Below are positions 21,832-34,120 of a stretch of 64,000 nt of DNA, piece by piece (the first letter of the stretch is position 1; each line of letters starts with the position of its first letter). The notes under the pieces are model-generated. The model was not told the DNA's origin. It ran no database searches and saw only the letters and a list, made by a program, of their open reading frames with translations. Made by a program: the position numbers and the translations under genes. The DNA is from Aedes albopictus (lineage: Eukaryota > Arthropoda > Insecta > Diptera > Culicidae): contig NC_085138.1 of NCBI RefSeq assembly GCF_035046485.1, positions 43,745,464 through 43,809,463 on the forward strand, given 5' to 3'.

Positions 21832-22738
21832 GTTTTTACCCTTCTTACACCCATAAGAAGGGTATAAATATCGCTCGAAAAACCGACTTTCGATTCGAGG
21901 CCCGGAGGGCCGAGTCTCATATACCAATGAACTCAGCTCGACGAACTGAGCAAATGTCTGTATGTGTGTGTGTGTGTGTATGTGTGTATGTGTGTATATG
22001 TGTGTGTGTGTATGTGCGTTACAAAAAAAAGTCACGCACGTTTCTCAGCCGTCTGTCAACCGATTTGAGTTCTCTTGGAAGCAAATGAAAGCTACTACAT
22101 CCTAGTAGAACGCTATTGAATTTTTTTTCGATTGGACGTTTGGTTATCGAGATATCTCTCGAAGAGTACTTATGAGTCATACTTCTAAACTTTTTAAGAT
22201 TTTTGACCAAGTGTATCATAATAAATATTTCGGCCGTTTGTCAATCGATTTAAGTTCTCTTGGCACCAAATGAAAGCTACAGCATCCTAGTAGATCACCC
22301 AGAAATTTTATTTCGATTGGACATTTGGTTACAGAGATATCTCTCGAAGAGTACTTAGGATTTATACAACTAAACTTTTTGAGATTTTTGACCAATTGTA
22401 TAATAATAAATATCTTAGCCGTCTGTCAACCGATTTCGGTTATCCTGGCACCAAATGAAAGCTACAACATTCTAGAAGAACCCTATACAATTTCATCAGG
22501 ATTGGACATTTGATTACCGAGATATCTTTCAAAGAGTACTTGGGAGTAATACAGGTTAACTTTTTGAGAGATTTTGGACCAAGGTTACCATAATAAATAT
22601 CTCAGCCATATGTCAACCGATTTGGGTTCTCTAAGCACCAAATGAAAGCTACAATATCCTTGTATAAGGCCCTGAAATTTTATTTGGATTCGACATTTGA
22701 TTACTGAGATATCTTACGAAGAGTATTTCAATCAATTC
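21832..22738. mobile_element. Repeat element with 186-bp internal tandem units, copy 1
   Basis: It opens with an inverted-repeat end (ACCCTTCTTA...TAAGAAGGGT), then a module with GAGGCCCGGAGGGCC and a (TG)n run at about 21960-22015. Four tandem units of about 186 bp follow. Each carries a form of CAGCCGTCTGTCAACCGATTT, CACCAAATGAAAGCTAC, GATTGGACATTTGG and GAGATATCTCTCGAAGAG. The opening module in opposite orientation recurs at 47490-47795 and, in part, at 53290-53490. No coding capacity. Confidence 0.75.
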
Positions 22739-23830
22739 TTTTTACCCTTCTTACACCCATAAGAAGGGTATAAATATCGCTCGAAAAAACGACTTTCGAT
22801 CCGAGGCCCGGAGGGCCGAGTCTCATATACCAATGAACTCAGCTCGACGAACTGAGCAAATGTCTGTATGTGTGTGTGTGTGTATGTGTGTATGTGTGTG
22901 TGTGTGTATGTGCGTTACAAAAAAAGTCACGCACGTTTCTCAGCCGTCTGTCAACCGATTTGAGTTCTCTTGGAAGCAAATGAAAGCTACTACATCCTAG
23001 TAGAACGCTATTGAATTTTTTTTCAATTGGACGTTTGGTTACCGAGATATCTCTCGAAGAGTACTTATGAGTCACACATCTAAACTTTTTAAGATTTTTG
23101 ACCAAGTGTATCATAATAAATATTTCGGCCGTTTGTCAATCGATTTGAGTTCTCTTAGCACCAAATGAAAGCTACAACATCCTAGTAGATCGCCCAGAAA
23201 TTTTATTTCGATTGGACATTTGGTTACAGAGATATCTTCCGAAGAGTACTTAGGAGCTATACAATTAAACTTTTTGAGATTTTTAACAAAATGTATCATA
23301 TTAAATATCTCAGCCGTCTGTCAACCGATTTGGGTTCTCTTGGCACCAAATGAAAGTCACAACATCCTAGTAGATTGCCCAGAAATTTAATTTCGATTGG
23401 ACATTTGGTTATCGAGATATCTTTCAAAGAGTACTTAGGATTTATACAACTAAACTTTTTGATATTTTTGCCCGAGTGCATCATAATAAATATCTCAGCC
23501 GTCTGTCAACCGATTTCGGTTCTCCTGGCACCAAATGAAAGCTACAATATCCTAGTAGAACCCTATACAATTTTATTAGGATTGGACATTTGGTTACTGA
23601 GATATCTTTCAAAGAGTACTTGAGAGTAATACAGGTTAACTTTTTGAGAGATTTTTGAGAAATTGTATCATAATAAATATCTCAGCCATCTGTCAACCTA
23701 TTTGGGTTCTCTAAGCACCAAATGAAAGCTACAATATCCTTGTAAAAGGTTCTGAAATTTTATTTCGATTGGACATTTGGTTACTGAGATATCTTTCGAA
23801 GAGTATTTCAATAAATTCATTTTTTTATTA
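22739..23830. mobile_element. Repeat element with 186-bp internal tandem units, copy 2
   Basis: Directly adjacent second copy, beginning with the same ACCCTTCTTACACCC end and (TG)n module, then five units of about 186 bp (starts near 22945, 23130, 23316, 23503 and 23688). The head-to-tail arrangement with copy 1 and the close sequence match suggest a segmental tandem duplication of about 907 bp. Confidence 0.75.
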
Positions 23831-23997
23831 TTATATTCGCTTGTTCTCTTGCATTTGATTTTGACCAGTCTAAAGTAAATTATTTTTCAATAAATAATGC
23901 TGATCTCATATGAAGTGTATCGGAGGCGAATGACTTTTTGTTAAAACCTCTTTAATAAATAAATAATAATAATAATAATATAAAGTGTATACTAGCA

Positions 23998-25020
23998 TTT
24001 TTGTCCTTTTTGCACCATAACTATGAATACCAAGTACTTTGGAGCTAATTTATTCGACTGATTAAGAGATGTTAGATAAAGTGTATCTCGCTGATTTTCT
24101 TATCCATTTGTTGAATATGGAAGCTATTATTTTTAAACATTCCATACAAGATTCTAGGAGGTGTCTGGCATTTCTGGTAGTTAAGTCCATGGTCTGATGC
24201 TATTTTGAAAACCAAACCACTAGATGCCAAATCCACAATATTTTCTAGAACTTTTGGTCAATCAATCAAAATAAATTTGTTAAATACGAATAATACATCA
24301 ATATTTTTAATAGGTGTAAGAAGGGTTCTGTTCACCATAGGTGGATTAAATCGGGTTTTTATTGATATATTCACTTGTTATCTTGCATTAGTTTTTCACC
24401 AGTCTATGGGAAATTATTTTCAATAAATTATGCTGATCTCATACAAAGTGTATTCTAGCAGGTTATTGTTTTCAACAAAATTATAATTAACAAATTACAA
24501 ATACACAGAAATTTTATGAAAACTAACAATATGTTAAATGAAAGCTTTGAATTTATATATTGTTGGAAAAATGCAAGAACCGGACAGCCAAAATAACTAG
24601 TTAATGCCAAAACTGATTAACTTAGTAGATATATCATTTTTGTCCTTTTTACACCATAACCATGAATACCAAGTACTTCGGAGCTAATTTATTCGACTGA
24701 TTAAGAGATATTAGACAAAGTGCATCTCTTTGTTAATCGATTCAAGATTATTTGGCAGTTAACAAAAGATACAATATTCCAGAATATGAAAGCTATTTTT
24801 TAACATTCCATATAAGATTCTAGGAGGTGTCTGGCATTTCTGGTAAGTCCATGGTCTGATGCTATTTGGGAACCAATTCATTAGATGTCAAACCCACAAT
24901 ATTTTCTAGAACTTTTGGTCAATCACACAAAATAGATTTGCTTAATACGCATAATACAACAATATTTTTAATAAGTGTAAGAAGGGTTCTGTTCACCATA
25001 GGTGGATTAAATCGGTTTTT
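23998..25020. repeat. Direct duplication, unit about 640 bp
   Basis: The stretch starting TTTTTGTCCTTTTTGCACC at about 23998 recurs at about 24640 with the same order of features: CCAAGTACTTTGGAGC, TCTAGGAGGTGTCTGGCATT, TAGAACTTTTGGTCAATC and GGTGTAAGAAGGGTTCTG. The last motif contains the reverse complement of the end at 21832, so the block may be the far end of the same element family. Confidence 0.75.
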
Positions 25021-25079
25021 TTTTTAATATTAACGCTTTACGAAACACTGACTACAAGAAAAATGTGCTGCAAAACTCA

Positions 25080-25639
25080 GTGTATTTCAATCAGGTTTCA
25101 CGGGCCACAAGAATTTCTCAAGAAACAAAAGTGCTAGGAAGAAGTGAACATGTTTCACGGATTGGTCATCTCAAGAAGGAGTATCTTCAATACCGATGTG
25201 ATGCAAATATCAGTGATTTCAAATTTATGGTCCCGGACTACATGAATTTCAGGAGGTCTCGGGCGGTTTTAGGGGTTCTCAAGGGCATTTCAGAGGTTCT
25301 CAGAGGGTTTTAGGGAGATCTGAAGAGGCCTCGTGAGCGCTTCAAGGGGACGAGAGGCATCTGAATTGTCGAAATTTGGTCTACGTGGTTTATGAACTGA
25401 CCGATACTAGATTACTATACCCCAAACAGACCGCTACCTCAGCTTGGGAATCATTAGCCATTATAACACCCCTTTATTGTAGAAAAGGATACTTGAGGAC
25501 TCCAAGGACTTTCGGCGTTTGAGAAATTGGCATAGCCCGTGACCCCAGATTTGAAACCTCTGAGCTTCACAACACCATTTCATACAATTAGTGATTTACT
25601 AGTATTTTTGAGTTTTGTTTATTTACCATTAGGCATTTC
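25080..25639. other. Diverged 130-bp units and unassigned sequence
   Basis: Two decayed copies of the GGTCACGGGCCACAAGAATTT-type unit (about 25080-25260) lead into a short GGTTTTAGGGGTTCTCA-type degenerate run. At 25372-25402 there is a fragment (GGTCTACGTGGTTTATGAAC) of the MITE family at 26231-26387. Confidence 0.5.
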
Positions 25640-27460
25640 AAGAATGCTTTAGCTTTTTTTAACCATGATTCCTCCAGAAGTTCCTCTAGGAATTCCTTAA
25701 GAAATTTCTTTAGAAAAATCGTCTATGGTTTGTGTCAGAAATTTTGACAAAACATTCTTCTGAAATTCCTCAAGAGTTTTCATCAGAAAATCTTCTATAT
25801 ATTGCTTTAAAAATTTCTGAAGAAATTTTTTGAAAATCTTCCCTGAAATTTCCTTAGAAATTCTGTTACGAAACCCACTAGAAAATGCTTCGCGAAATCC
25901 TCCAAATCTTTCCGCAGGGATTCTTTTGAAAAATCTTCCACATTTTTCGTATTCGGAATACCTCCAGCGATTCCCTCAGAAAATCAACAATGCAGGATAC
26001 CTTCGAAAAAATTCCAAGGATTTCTCTCAAAGATTTCTTCATAATTTCCTCGTGAGTTTGTTTCGAAAAATTGTCTAAAAATTGTTTCAGAAATTTATCC
26101 AAAGTTTCCTTCAAAAATCCTACAAGTGGCTCTAAATCATCTCCCATAAACTCGTTCAGAAATTTATCTAAGGCTTCCTTCGGAAATTTCTCCAAGGATT
26201 TCTCCAGAAATTACCCTGAGAATTCCTTCAGGGACCATTCATAAACCACGTAGACTTTTTGTGGGGAGAAGGGGGGTCTGGCCAAAGTCTACGCTCCATA
26301 ATTTTTTTTTTTTTTTGTATGGACGAAAGTCCTCATAGGGTTTCTGAGATGGCCAAAATTTGGTCTACGTGGTTTATAAACAGCCCCTCAGGCATATTTC
26401 ATAAAAATCTATGAGAGATAACATTCGTATATTTTTCTTGGGGGTTGCTTCAGAAATTCCAGATGAAATTTCTTCAGAAATTTCTCGATGCCTTATTTTT
26501 AGAAAATCATGTATGAATAGCATTACAAATTTTTTTGTGATTTATTTCAGAAGTTATGTTTTTTTTTCTAGATACTTCTGTGGACGATTTTCGAAAGATT
26601 CTTATAGAAAACCCTACATGAGTGTCTTCAGGAATCCTCCCTACCAGGGACGCAATCTAGTGAGAAATTCATTGGGATTGAAACACTTTTTTGCAGATGC
26701 GTTTAGTTAAATTTCCTATGATCAATCAACAATCAGATCAATATAATTAATAAAAACGAACGATGTAACTCTTAATTCTAATCGATCGAAGTAATGAAAA
26801 TTTAGGATCGAAATTTCTCCCAGCATTTCGTTAGACAGTCTTCCAATTTTCTTCTAGAGTTTCCCTTAGAAATCTTTCCAGAATTCCATCGAAATATGTT
26901 ACTTGGATTCCTTCCAAAATTGTTAAAAAAATCCTTCTGAAGTTCCTCCAAGAATTGTTGAAGAAAATCTTTCACTGATCTTTTAGAAATTCTATCAGGA
27001 ATTCTTTAAGAATTTTTTCCGAAGATTCTGCATACACTCTTCTAAGATTTTTTTTTTTCAGAAATTTCTCCAAGGAAACCCTTTGAAAGTCTTCCATGGG
27101 TTTCGGAAATTTATCTAGGGAATCTAGAAATCTATTCTTCAGGAAATCCCCCACCGATTTCGTCAGACATTACTGCAAGGATCTGACAGTTTTCATTGGC
27201 CATAAAAAAAATGAAACATATGTTTTTGAATTCGTTTGGCAATTTTTTTATATTATTTTTTTCAGAAACGTCTTTTACAACGCTGAAAGGGTTTTTTTCT
27301 AGAAGTTCTTTAATAATTGCTTTAACAATACCTCAGGATATCAAGTAATACCATTTAAAATGACTTTGGAAATCTTTTAATAAAGTTCCTCAAGCAAGTC
27401 TTGTTGTATTTCTTCTAACAATTGTTCTAGCAAGTTATTCAAAAATTCTGCAAAGACTTC
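25640..27460. repeat. Degenerate array (CAGAAATTCCTC type)
   Basis: Same sequence class as 9740-14560 but in opposite orientation (TTCCTTCAGAAATTTCTCCA units). It is interrupted by the MITE at 26231 and by non-repetitive stretches near 26680-26820. Confidence 0.75.
26231..26387. mobile_element. MITE with GGGxC...TTCATAAACCACGTAGAC ends
   Basis: The left end GGGACCATTCATAAACC and the reverse complement of the right end GGGGCTGTTTATAAACC are inverted, each continuing CACGTAGAC. TCA lies directly outside on both sides. The interior has GGGGAGAAGGGGGGTCTGGCC and a T run. A related copy with one clear end lies at about 54690-54807, and a scrap at 25372-25402. The superfamily is unknown. Confidence 0.7.
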
Positions 27461-27470
27461 AGGGTATTTT

Positions 27471-29167
27471 TTTTCTACCGTACGGAATTGGACCGAAGGG
27501 TCTCAGATTTTCATGAAACTTTTTCCACAGGCAGGGCTCATGGATATGTGAAAAAAAAATTGAGAAAAATTCAGGGTCGCCTATTTTCCCGGAAAACTCA
27601 AATGAAATTTTTTTGGTTTCCCCTGACACTATTTACTTTGAAAAATCATTACTCAAGAACGAAGCATCGTAGAAACACAGTTTTTTTTAGAAAATGAAAG
27701 CAAGTTTTCTCAGAAATCCAAACAAAAAAAATATGAACTGGAAATAGTTTTCCACAAAATTTTCTACAGTTGAGAAATTTCGTAAAGAAAAGCCGGAAAA
27801 ACAATGTCCGATCTTATGCAAAATTTTCAAAAAATATTTTCGAGAAGGTTATTTCATTAGCTTTGATCGCTGAAATTTTTGGAATGTACTTTTTTCTCGT
27901 TTTTGAGTTATGGCCAATTAGTTGAAAAATGTCTAAATGTATCATATGAGCCTTTTTTTTAAATCATAACTCAAGAACGAAGCATCGTAGAAACAAAGTT
28001 TTTAATGAAAATAAAAGCAAATTTTCTCGGGAATCCAAAAAAATATGAAGTGGAAAAAGTTTTCTACAAAATTTTCCACCGTTGAGAAAATTCATAAAGA
28101 TTGCACTTCTTTTCGTTCCTGAGTTATGGCCAATTATGTGAAGAATGACCATATGCGTACATGATCATTTTTTCACAAAATTGACCATAACTCAGGAAAC
28201 AAAAAAATGTTCATTCAAAAAATTTCAGTGATTAAAGCTTATGAAATAACCTTCTCAAAAATATTTTTTTGAAAATTTTCCGCGAGTTTTACCATAGTTT
28301 TCCTGGCTTTTCCTTTATGAATTTTCTCAACGGTAAAAAAATTCGTGGAAAACTTTTTCCACTTCATATTTTTTTTGGATTCCTGAGGAAAGTTGCTTTC
28401 ATTTTCATTGAAAAACTTTGTTTCTACGATGCTTCGTTCTTGAGTTATGATTTTTCAAAGATAAGGCTTACATGCAGGGATGCCGGATGATTTTTGAAAA
28501 ATCTTTATCACTATTTCCAAAAATCTGTACCCCATACACAATTTGGGTGAAAAATCTGTATCCCATACAAAAATAAAACAGCTCCTCTAGCTCAAAAATC
28601 TGTATTTCATATAAAACGAAATCTGTACGGATTCTCAAAAGTCTGTATAATACAGATAAATCTGTATATATGGCATCCCTGTTACATGACACATTTGGAC
28701 ATTTTTCAACAAAATTGGCCATAACTTAAAAACGAGAAAAAAGTGCATTCCAAAAATTTCAGCGATTAAAGCTTATAAAATAACTTTCTCAAAAATATCT
28801 TTTTGAGAATTTTCCACGAGTTCGGGCATTGTTTTCCGGCTTTTCTTTACGAATTTTCTCAACTGTGGAACATTTTGTGGAAAACTTTTTCCAGTTCATA
28901 TTTTTTTTTGGATTTCTGAGTAAGCATGCTTTGATTTTCTTTAAAAAGCTTTGTTTCTATGATGATCCGTTCTTGAGTTATGATTTTTCAAAGTAAGTAG
29001 TGTCGTGTCAGGGGAAAACAAAAAAAATCCATCTGAGTTTTCAGGGAAAATAGGCAACCCTGAATTTTTCTCAATTTTTTCTATTCATATATCCATGAGC
29101 CCTGCCTGTGGGAAAAGTTTCATGAAAATCTGAGACCCTTCGGCCCAATTTGTATGATAATAAAAAA
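27471..29167. mobile_element. Large foldback element with 318-bp internal units, copy 1
   Basis: The two halves are inverted copies of about 740 bp. The outer arm reads CCGTACGG...CCGAAGGGTCTCAGATTTTC on the left and its complement at 29130-29160. Each arm contains two tandem units of about 318 bp, with CTCAAGAACGAAGCATCGTAG at about 27650 and 27967 and its complement at about 28420 and 28950. Between landmarks the units carry GAAAAAGTTTTCxACAAAATTTTCCACxGTTGAG and GAGTTATGGCCAATT. There is no coding capacity. A 207-bp hAT-like MITE sits in the right arm. The arrangement resembles Drosophila FB or Galileo elements, but no sequence relation is claimed. Confidence 0.85.
28475..28681. mobile_element. 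hAT-like MITE, 207 bp, inside the foldback element
   Basis: The terminal inverted repeat CAGGGATGCC is at both ends, and TTACATG (28468-28474 and 28682-28688) is directly repeated outside. Joining the flanks gives AAGGCTTACATGACACATTTGG, which matches the complement of the corresponding place in the other foldback units, so the empty site is known. The interior carries several ATCTGTA(T/C) repeats. A visible 7-bp duplication is one short of the usual hAT 8 bp. Confidence 0.9.
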
Positions 29168-29211
29168 ATCCCCTTCATCAAGCAGTTGTTTGTGGGATAT
29201 TTTTGGAAATA

Positions 29212-29411
29212 CAGTTCGGACTCGATTATCTGGAGTCGGATTGTGAAGCTTCGTAAGCATGTATCTCAAGAAAGGAATAAAATTTTGACGTTTTGTCAAG
29301 CTTTTTTTTATTAGTAGCCAGTTGAAACTGCAGCTTTCCACGTCATTCAGTTTGCCAGATAAATGTTTCGGAAACTTCCGAACCAGACTTCGGATAATCG
29401 AGTCAGACCTG
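29212..29411. mobile_element. pogo/Tigger-like MITE, 200 bp
   Basis: Inverted ends of about 30 bp share GACTCGATTATC and start with CAG. TA is duplicated outside (29210-29211 and 29412-29413). No coding capacity. Same length and target class as the element at 4952-5151, with a different terminus. Confidence 0.8.
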
Positions 29412-29818
29412 TATTACTGCAGATCTACCTGGTATTTCATATAAATTAATAATTGTTTTATTTCTACCTAGTTTCCAGAAAATCGATTTCTCAAATAGGC
29501 ACTCTATCTCGAAATTCTGTTAAATTCTTTAGATAACGAAATCCTGCTTAGCTTTAGTTAAAATCAACACTTCAGTCACATATTTCCCACAACTAACCTA
29601 CAGTACCCCAGGCAAAACCGGAACCATATGAATTATAATTGGCGCACTCGATCCCTATTCCGTCACCGTCGGGGTTGTCGGTTATGGCGGTGGTGGTACC
29701 CATGCCCAAGATCGGTTTCGCTTAATGAGCGAGAAGCGCAAAAATCGTCCACGGGCATTTCCCTCCAATTCCTACCGCCTGAGCATACCTGGGAGTTATG
29801 GTCGTTATGTGAAATGGG

Positions 29819-30621
29819 CATTAGTATGGGACAAAAATCAAATTCTCGCTCCAGTTGACTTTTTCGATTCCATTTAGGTCCCATATGAACTGTGCAAAAT
29901 TTCAGCGCAATCGGTGAAACTATAATTTAGCGCAAGCGGTTCAAAGTTTTCATAGGATTTACTATAGGAAAGTGTAACTTACTTTCAGATAAAAAATCCC
30001 AGAGGTCGCCTTTTGTCCCCTTAATTCAAATCGATCAATGCTCCTTGTAGAAAAATCATTTTTGATACTTTCCTTCGAAGACCGCAAAACGATTGGATGC
30101 TTGTGGAAAAAGTTATTGATTTATTACCTATTAGTGATCCAACGAACGGCTTTTTGTTTTGTTTTATTAGCAGCACTGTAGCTGCTGCCTTGGCTGCTGC
30201 TGTTTCTGGGGGTGGTGATGCCACCCGCCACCCCATGCAACAACGGCAGCAGCAGTGCTGCTGATAAAACAAAGCAAAAAGCCGTTCGTTGGATCACTAA
30301 TCGGTAATAAATACATAACTTTTTCCACAAGCATCCAATCGTTTTGCGGTCTTCGAAGGAAAGTTTCATAAATGTTATTTCTACAGGAAGCTTTGATCGA
30401 TTTGAATTAAGGAGACAAAGGGCGACCTCTGGGATTTGTTGTTTGGAAGTGTAACTTTTCCCATAGTAAATCCTATGAAAACTTTGAACCGCTTACGCTA
30501 AATTATAGTTTCACCGATTGTGCTGAAATTTTGTACAGTTCATATTGGACCTAAATGGGATCAAAAAAGTCAACTGGAGCGAGGATTTATTTTTTCCATA
30601 CAAGCGTGTCCCATACTAATG
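29819..30621. mobile_element. Foldback element, 0.8 kb, arms about 390 bp
   Basis: The inverted arms start CATTAGTATGGGACA on the left, matched by its complement at 30607-30621. They include TTTAGGTCCCATATGAACTG, AGGTCGCC...TTGTC, GATTGGATGCTTGTGGAAAAAG and GATCCAACGAACGGC. The centre near 30220 is a G+C-rich imperfect hairpin (GCAGCACTG...CAGTGCTGC). No coding capacity and no clear target duplication. Confidence 0.85.
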
Positions 30622-32740
30622 GGCATGCAGCAGGCAGTCAAGCCCGCCACATATTTAAATGCGACCAAGATCGCGCGCGCTTCGTTCAACAATTGAGCGG
30701 CATGGTCCCTTTCATGCGGATTCGTGCGAGAGTGCGAGGAGGGTTTCCCACTGCACTCGCTCGGTAGTGTGGAAGGTGACGAGCGCGCTTGCGCGCGCGA
30801 CTCCAACCATTTCCCAGGTCCGGGTGGTTGAGGTGGACGATCCAGAAAAAGTGCCAAGGCGTGTGCGCCTCGTCGAGTTTATGACTTGGTTCGCAAACTA
30901 TTCGAGTGCAGTCACACTATAGTGCCCCTGCAAAAGAGCGTGGTATGTGCGCTGTTTGCATGCCCATACCTACCGGAGAAGTAAATAAATCAATTCAATT
31001 AGCTCATTTATTACGGCTGGGCTGGGACTAGAGGGAAACTGGGATCCGAATGGGTTTTTTGAGGAAGTTGTTTGAAGAAAGAGGTGTGAACGATCAGTTC
31101 GCATCGTGCTCTCGTGCTTTGTGGACACAAAACTCTTTGCTGAAGTACTTGTAGTTTTTGGTAGGAGATCTTGAACTACGTAAGAGATTCAAGGTTTCCT
31201 TTCAAACTTCAGGCGTGGGGCTACCGTAGTTTTCTCAAGTCTCTTTATTAGAAGATGCATACGTAGTTCATAAACGATAGCAATGAAATAAATTAAAAAC
31301 GATATCAAATTTGAGAAGCAAAAGTTTCTCCCAAACTGAGCTAAAAGTGCTCCAAGTGAAAGAAATTCTTCCGCATTAGGTACTTCCCTATTGCGCAACC
31401 CAATTTCAATCTTCGTTGATAGACACGGAGGTACATACCCACCCATTTGCTTCCCGTTGTAGGCATGGAATCTTCTGTTATCAACGCCAATACATGTAAT
31501 TGATTGTCACGTATCACCAAGCTCAGGCGCGCGCGCGACTAGCCTGCCGCTTAATCTTGATCGTGGAATCTCTCGCTCTGTAAACCTGTCTGTTGTTAGT
31601 CGTTTGTCAATTGTCTCACGATTTCCCAAGAAGCAATGGATCTTTGTTCCACCTACCTATATTGCAGTTTAACATATTGGTGGTATTTGTTGCGCTCTGA
31701 CTGAGTTGCGCAACCGCCGGGAAATCGTGACTTAGAATCAACAACAGTCTCCACACAGCGCCCAGACCTGGAAGCGGACATTTACATAGATAATAGCGGC
31801 CCAGGCTCCGGTCTCATCGCCGTCGTCGTCCACAGATGGGTGACCTTCCCGCGGGGCGTTTGCTCGTTCTGGAAGGGGATTTTTTCTCTTATTTTGGGAT
31901 TCGAATGGAAGAAGGAAGGGTCAGGTTCTGGTTTCGTGATCTTCGGTTCGGCTCTGACGATGATGACCTACCCTGAGGTGCCGCCCGAAAACAAGTTCCA
32001 CAGCAAGTCGGAAGTCTTTGCTCGAAAACTGGAACCACTCTGTATTCTTCCATCTTCCATCGACGACTAGCTCGCGGAGATGGAGAATTGGGTGGAGCCA
32101 AACTCGCCGGACCAGTTTCGGTGCAGCCGCCGCCGCGCGGTGACTACTGATAGCGCAAACGTGAAGCGAGCCTTGATGGCGATTCGATCCGGTTTGATGA
32201 TAGATTTTTCTTCGTAGAATTGGCTGCCGTGATTTGTATCTGCGCCTCTAGAGATCTTCTACTTAGTGCAGTCAAAACACTCGACCTGCTCGTGGTCGAG
32301 AGAGATCCGATCATTAGGCCATGTTATAACCTACAATTTCTCGCGCGTAGCACAGAAACCAGCCTGCCTGCCCTATATGCCAACCCTCCGCGGCCGCGGC
32401 CGCGGTCGCCCTTCCCCACCTCGCCATCACATACATTTATGAAAGATTATATTATTAGATGAAATAATAAACATTAATAACCAATTATCTCTCTCGCCAC
32501 GGCGGCGGACCCGCGCGTTTGTGTGTTTGTATGTGCGACCATCATGTGAGAGTGACTTAGCCGGGCTTACCCACGGTTTTCACTCTCGTTTTTCCAAATG
32601 CATGCATGCAAGCAGGCACACGGTGGTGGTTCGATCGATCGTTGCGAAGCTCTCTAGCATCCCATTGCAGAAGGCCAGTGGTCCCCAAACGGGGGGTGAG
32701 TTGAACACCTACGCGAGGATCGATTCATTAACACATGTAT
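30622..32740. other. Unique CpG-rich island
   Basis: Largely free of the window's repeats. It contains GCGCGCGC-rich segments (30670-30800, 31525), a CGGCCGCGGCCGCGG run near 32390 and AT-rich patches with TTAATAACCAATTA near 32470. Open frames of 70-95 codons overlap on both strands and lack any recognised motif. It could be regulatory DNA or an exon-containing region; the sequence alone does not decide. Confidence 0.4.
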
Positions 32741-33169
32741 AGGGGATGAGACAAAGGTCCCTATAGCCAATTCATTATGGAAATTTCCTTTATTTCCTTA
32801 GGCATAGAGTATCTTCGTGCCTGCCACAAAATATACACATGCAAAATGGTCGATTTGAGGTAATTTAGAACACGAGAAGTAAGGCCTTTATTAAGGGCCT
32901 TTGCAAAGGGGTGACCTTTTTGTCGATTTTGAGCTGAGCATATTAAAAAATTCTTCAGATTTCTAGCTTTCTGGAACTTTTTTAAGATTGATTTTACGAT
33001 GATTAGAAAAATGAACACAGAGAAAATTAGGTCGATTTTGAAACTCCATGCATTATGTATGGGATGAAAAATTGGTGAAAAACTTTGAACCTACTTTACT
33101 CGAAAGTAAGTTTTTGTCACTTACGCCCCTTTGCTTCTAACTCCCTCAATTACAAAATTTTCCATACAA
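32741..33169. other. Unassigned sequence
   Basis: No gene, repeat unit or transposon end recognised. Confidence 0.35.
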
Positions 33170-34120
33170 ATATCAATCCCGGCAGAAACCCATGAAGGAA
33201 TCCAGGAAGGATTCCCTACAGGAATTTTAGGAGAAATATCTGGAAGAATCTTGAGAGGAATCTTGACTCGGCCGGAATCCTTGAAAAAATACAGAAGAAA
33301 CCCCGGAAGAAAATAATGAAGAAGTTCTGGGAGGAATCCTTAAAAAAAAAACCAGAAGAAATTTTTTAAGGAATACTAGCAGGAATCCTGGCACTTATAC
33401 CTAAAAGAACTCCGATTGGATGCTCTGAATATATCTTGGCAGAAACCTTTGATAGAATACCAGGAGGAGTCCGTGAAGTAATCCCAGCAGAAATCCCTGA
33501 AGTTATTCCTGAATTCGGGGAACATTTATTGGCTATAAATCTTATATCCTCAGTCAAAACAAGACAGGGTAGGGTCTGGGGGACCTTTTGAGCAGCGGGA
33601 CCTATTTTGGGTACTTGCTGCTATAGCTCAGCCAATTTAAAACTGATTGATTTGAATTGAACATGGCTTGACACTACATATCTGATCGTGTCCCCAAAAA
33701 TCAAGTCAATCGAAGGTAATTTGACTGACCGTATATGACTGAAAGCCAAGAAATATTCGTCAAATTAGTATCACAATCGGTCCTATCCCGGCATTACTGG
33801 AGGAATCCTTAGAGGAATCATGACAGTAATGCTGGATGGAAGCTGATCAGGAATTCCAGAAAGAATCATAGAACACATCCCGAAAGGAATTATTGAAGAA
33901 TTCCCTGAAAAAAAAAACTGTGGCAGGATTTTTGAATGAATCCCTTCAGAAATTCCGGTACGAATACCTTAAATATCCAGGAGCAGAAATGCCAAATTGT
34001 TTCTAAAATAATTCCTGCAATCCATGAAGAAATCTTATGAGCAATCCCTACAGGAATTCCGGAAGGAACATCTGGAGAATTCCTGAGAAAAATTTTGGGA
34101 AAAATTCCTGAAGGTATCTC
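33170..34120. repeat. Degenerate array (GGAATCCxGGAAG type)
   Basis: GGAATCCAGGAAGGATTCC-type units of the same class as 9740-14560. A non-repetitive stretch from about 33535 to 33790 interrupts it. That stretch begins GGGTAGGGTCTGGGGGACC and ends GGTCCTATCCC, possibly a decayed inverted-repeat insertion. Confidence 0.65.

Noticed and set aside
33535..33790. Inverted-repeat insertion with GGGTAGG...CCTATCCC ends
   Set aside because: Only short matching ends, no target duplication and no second copy in the window; mentioned as possible but not called.
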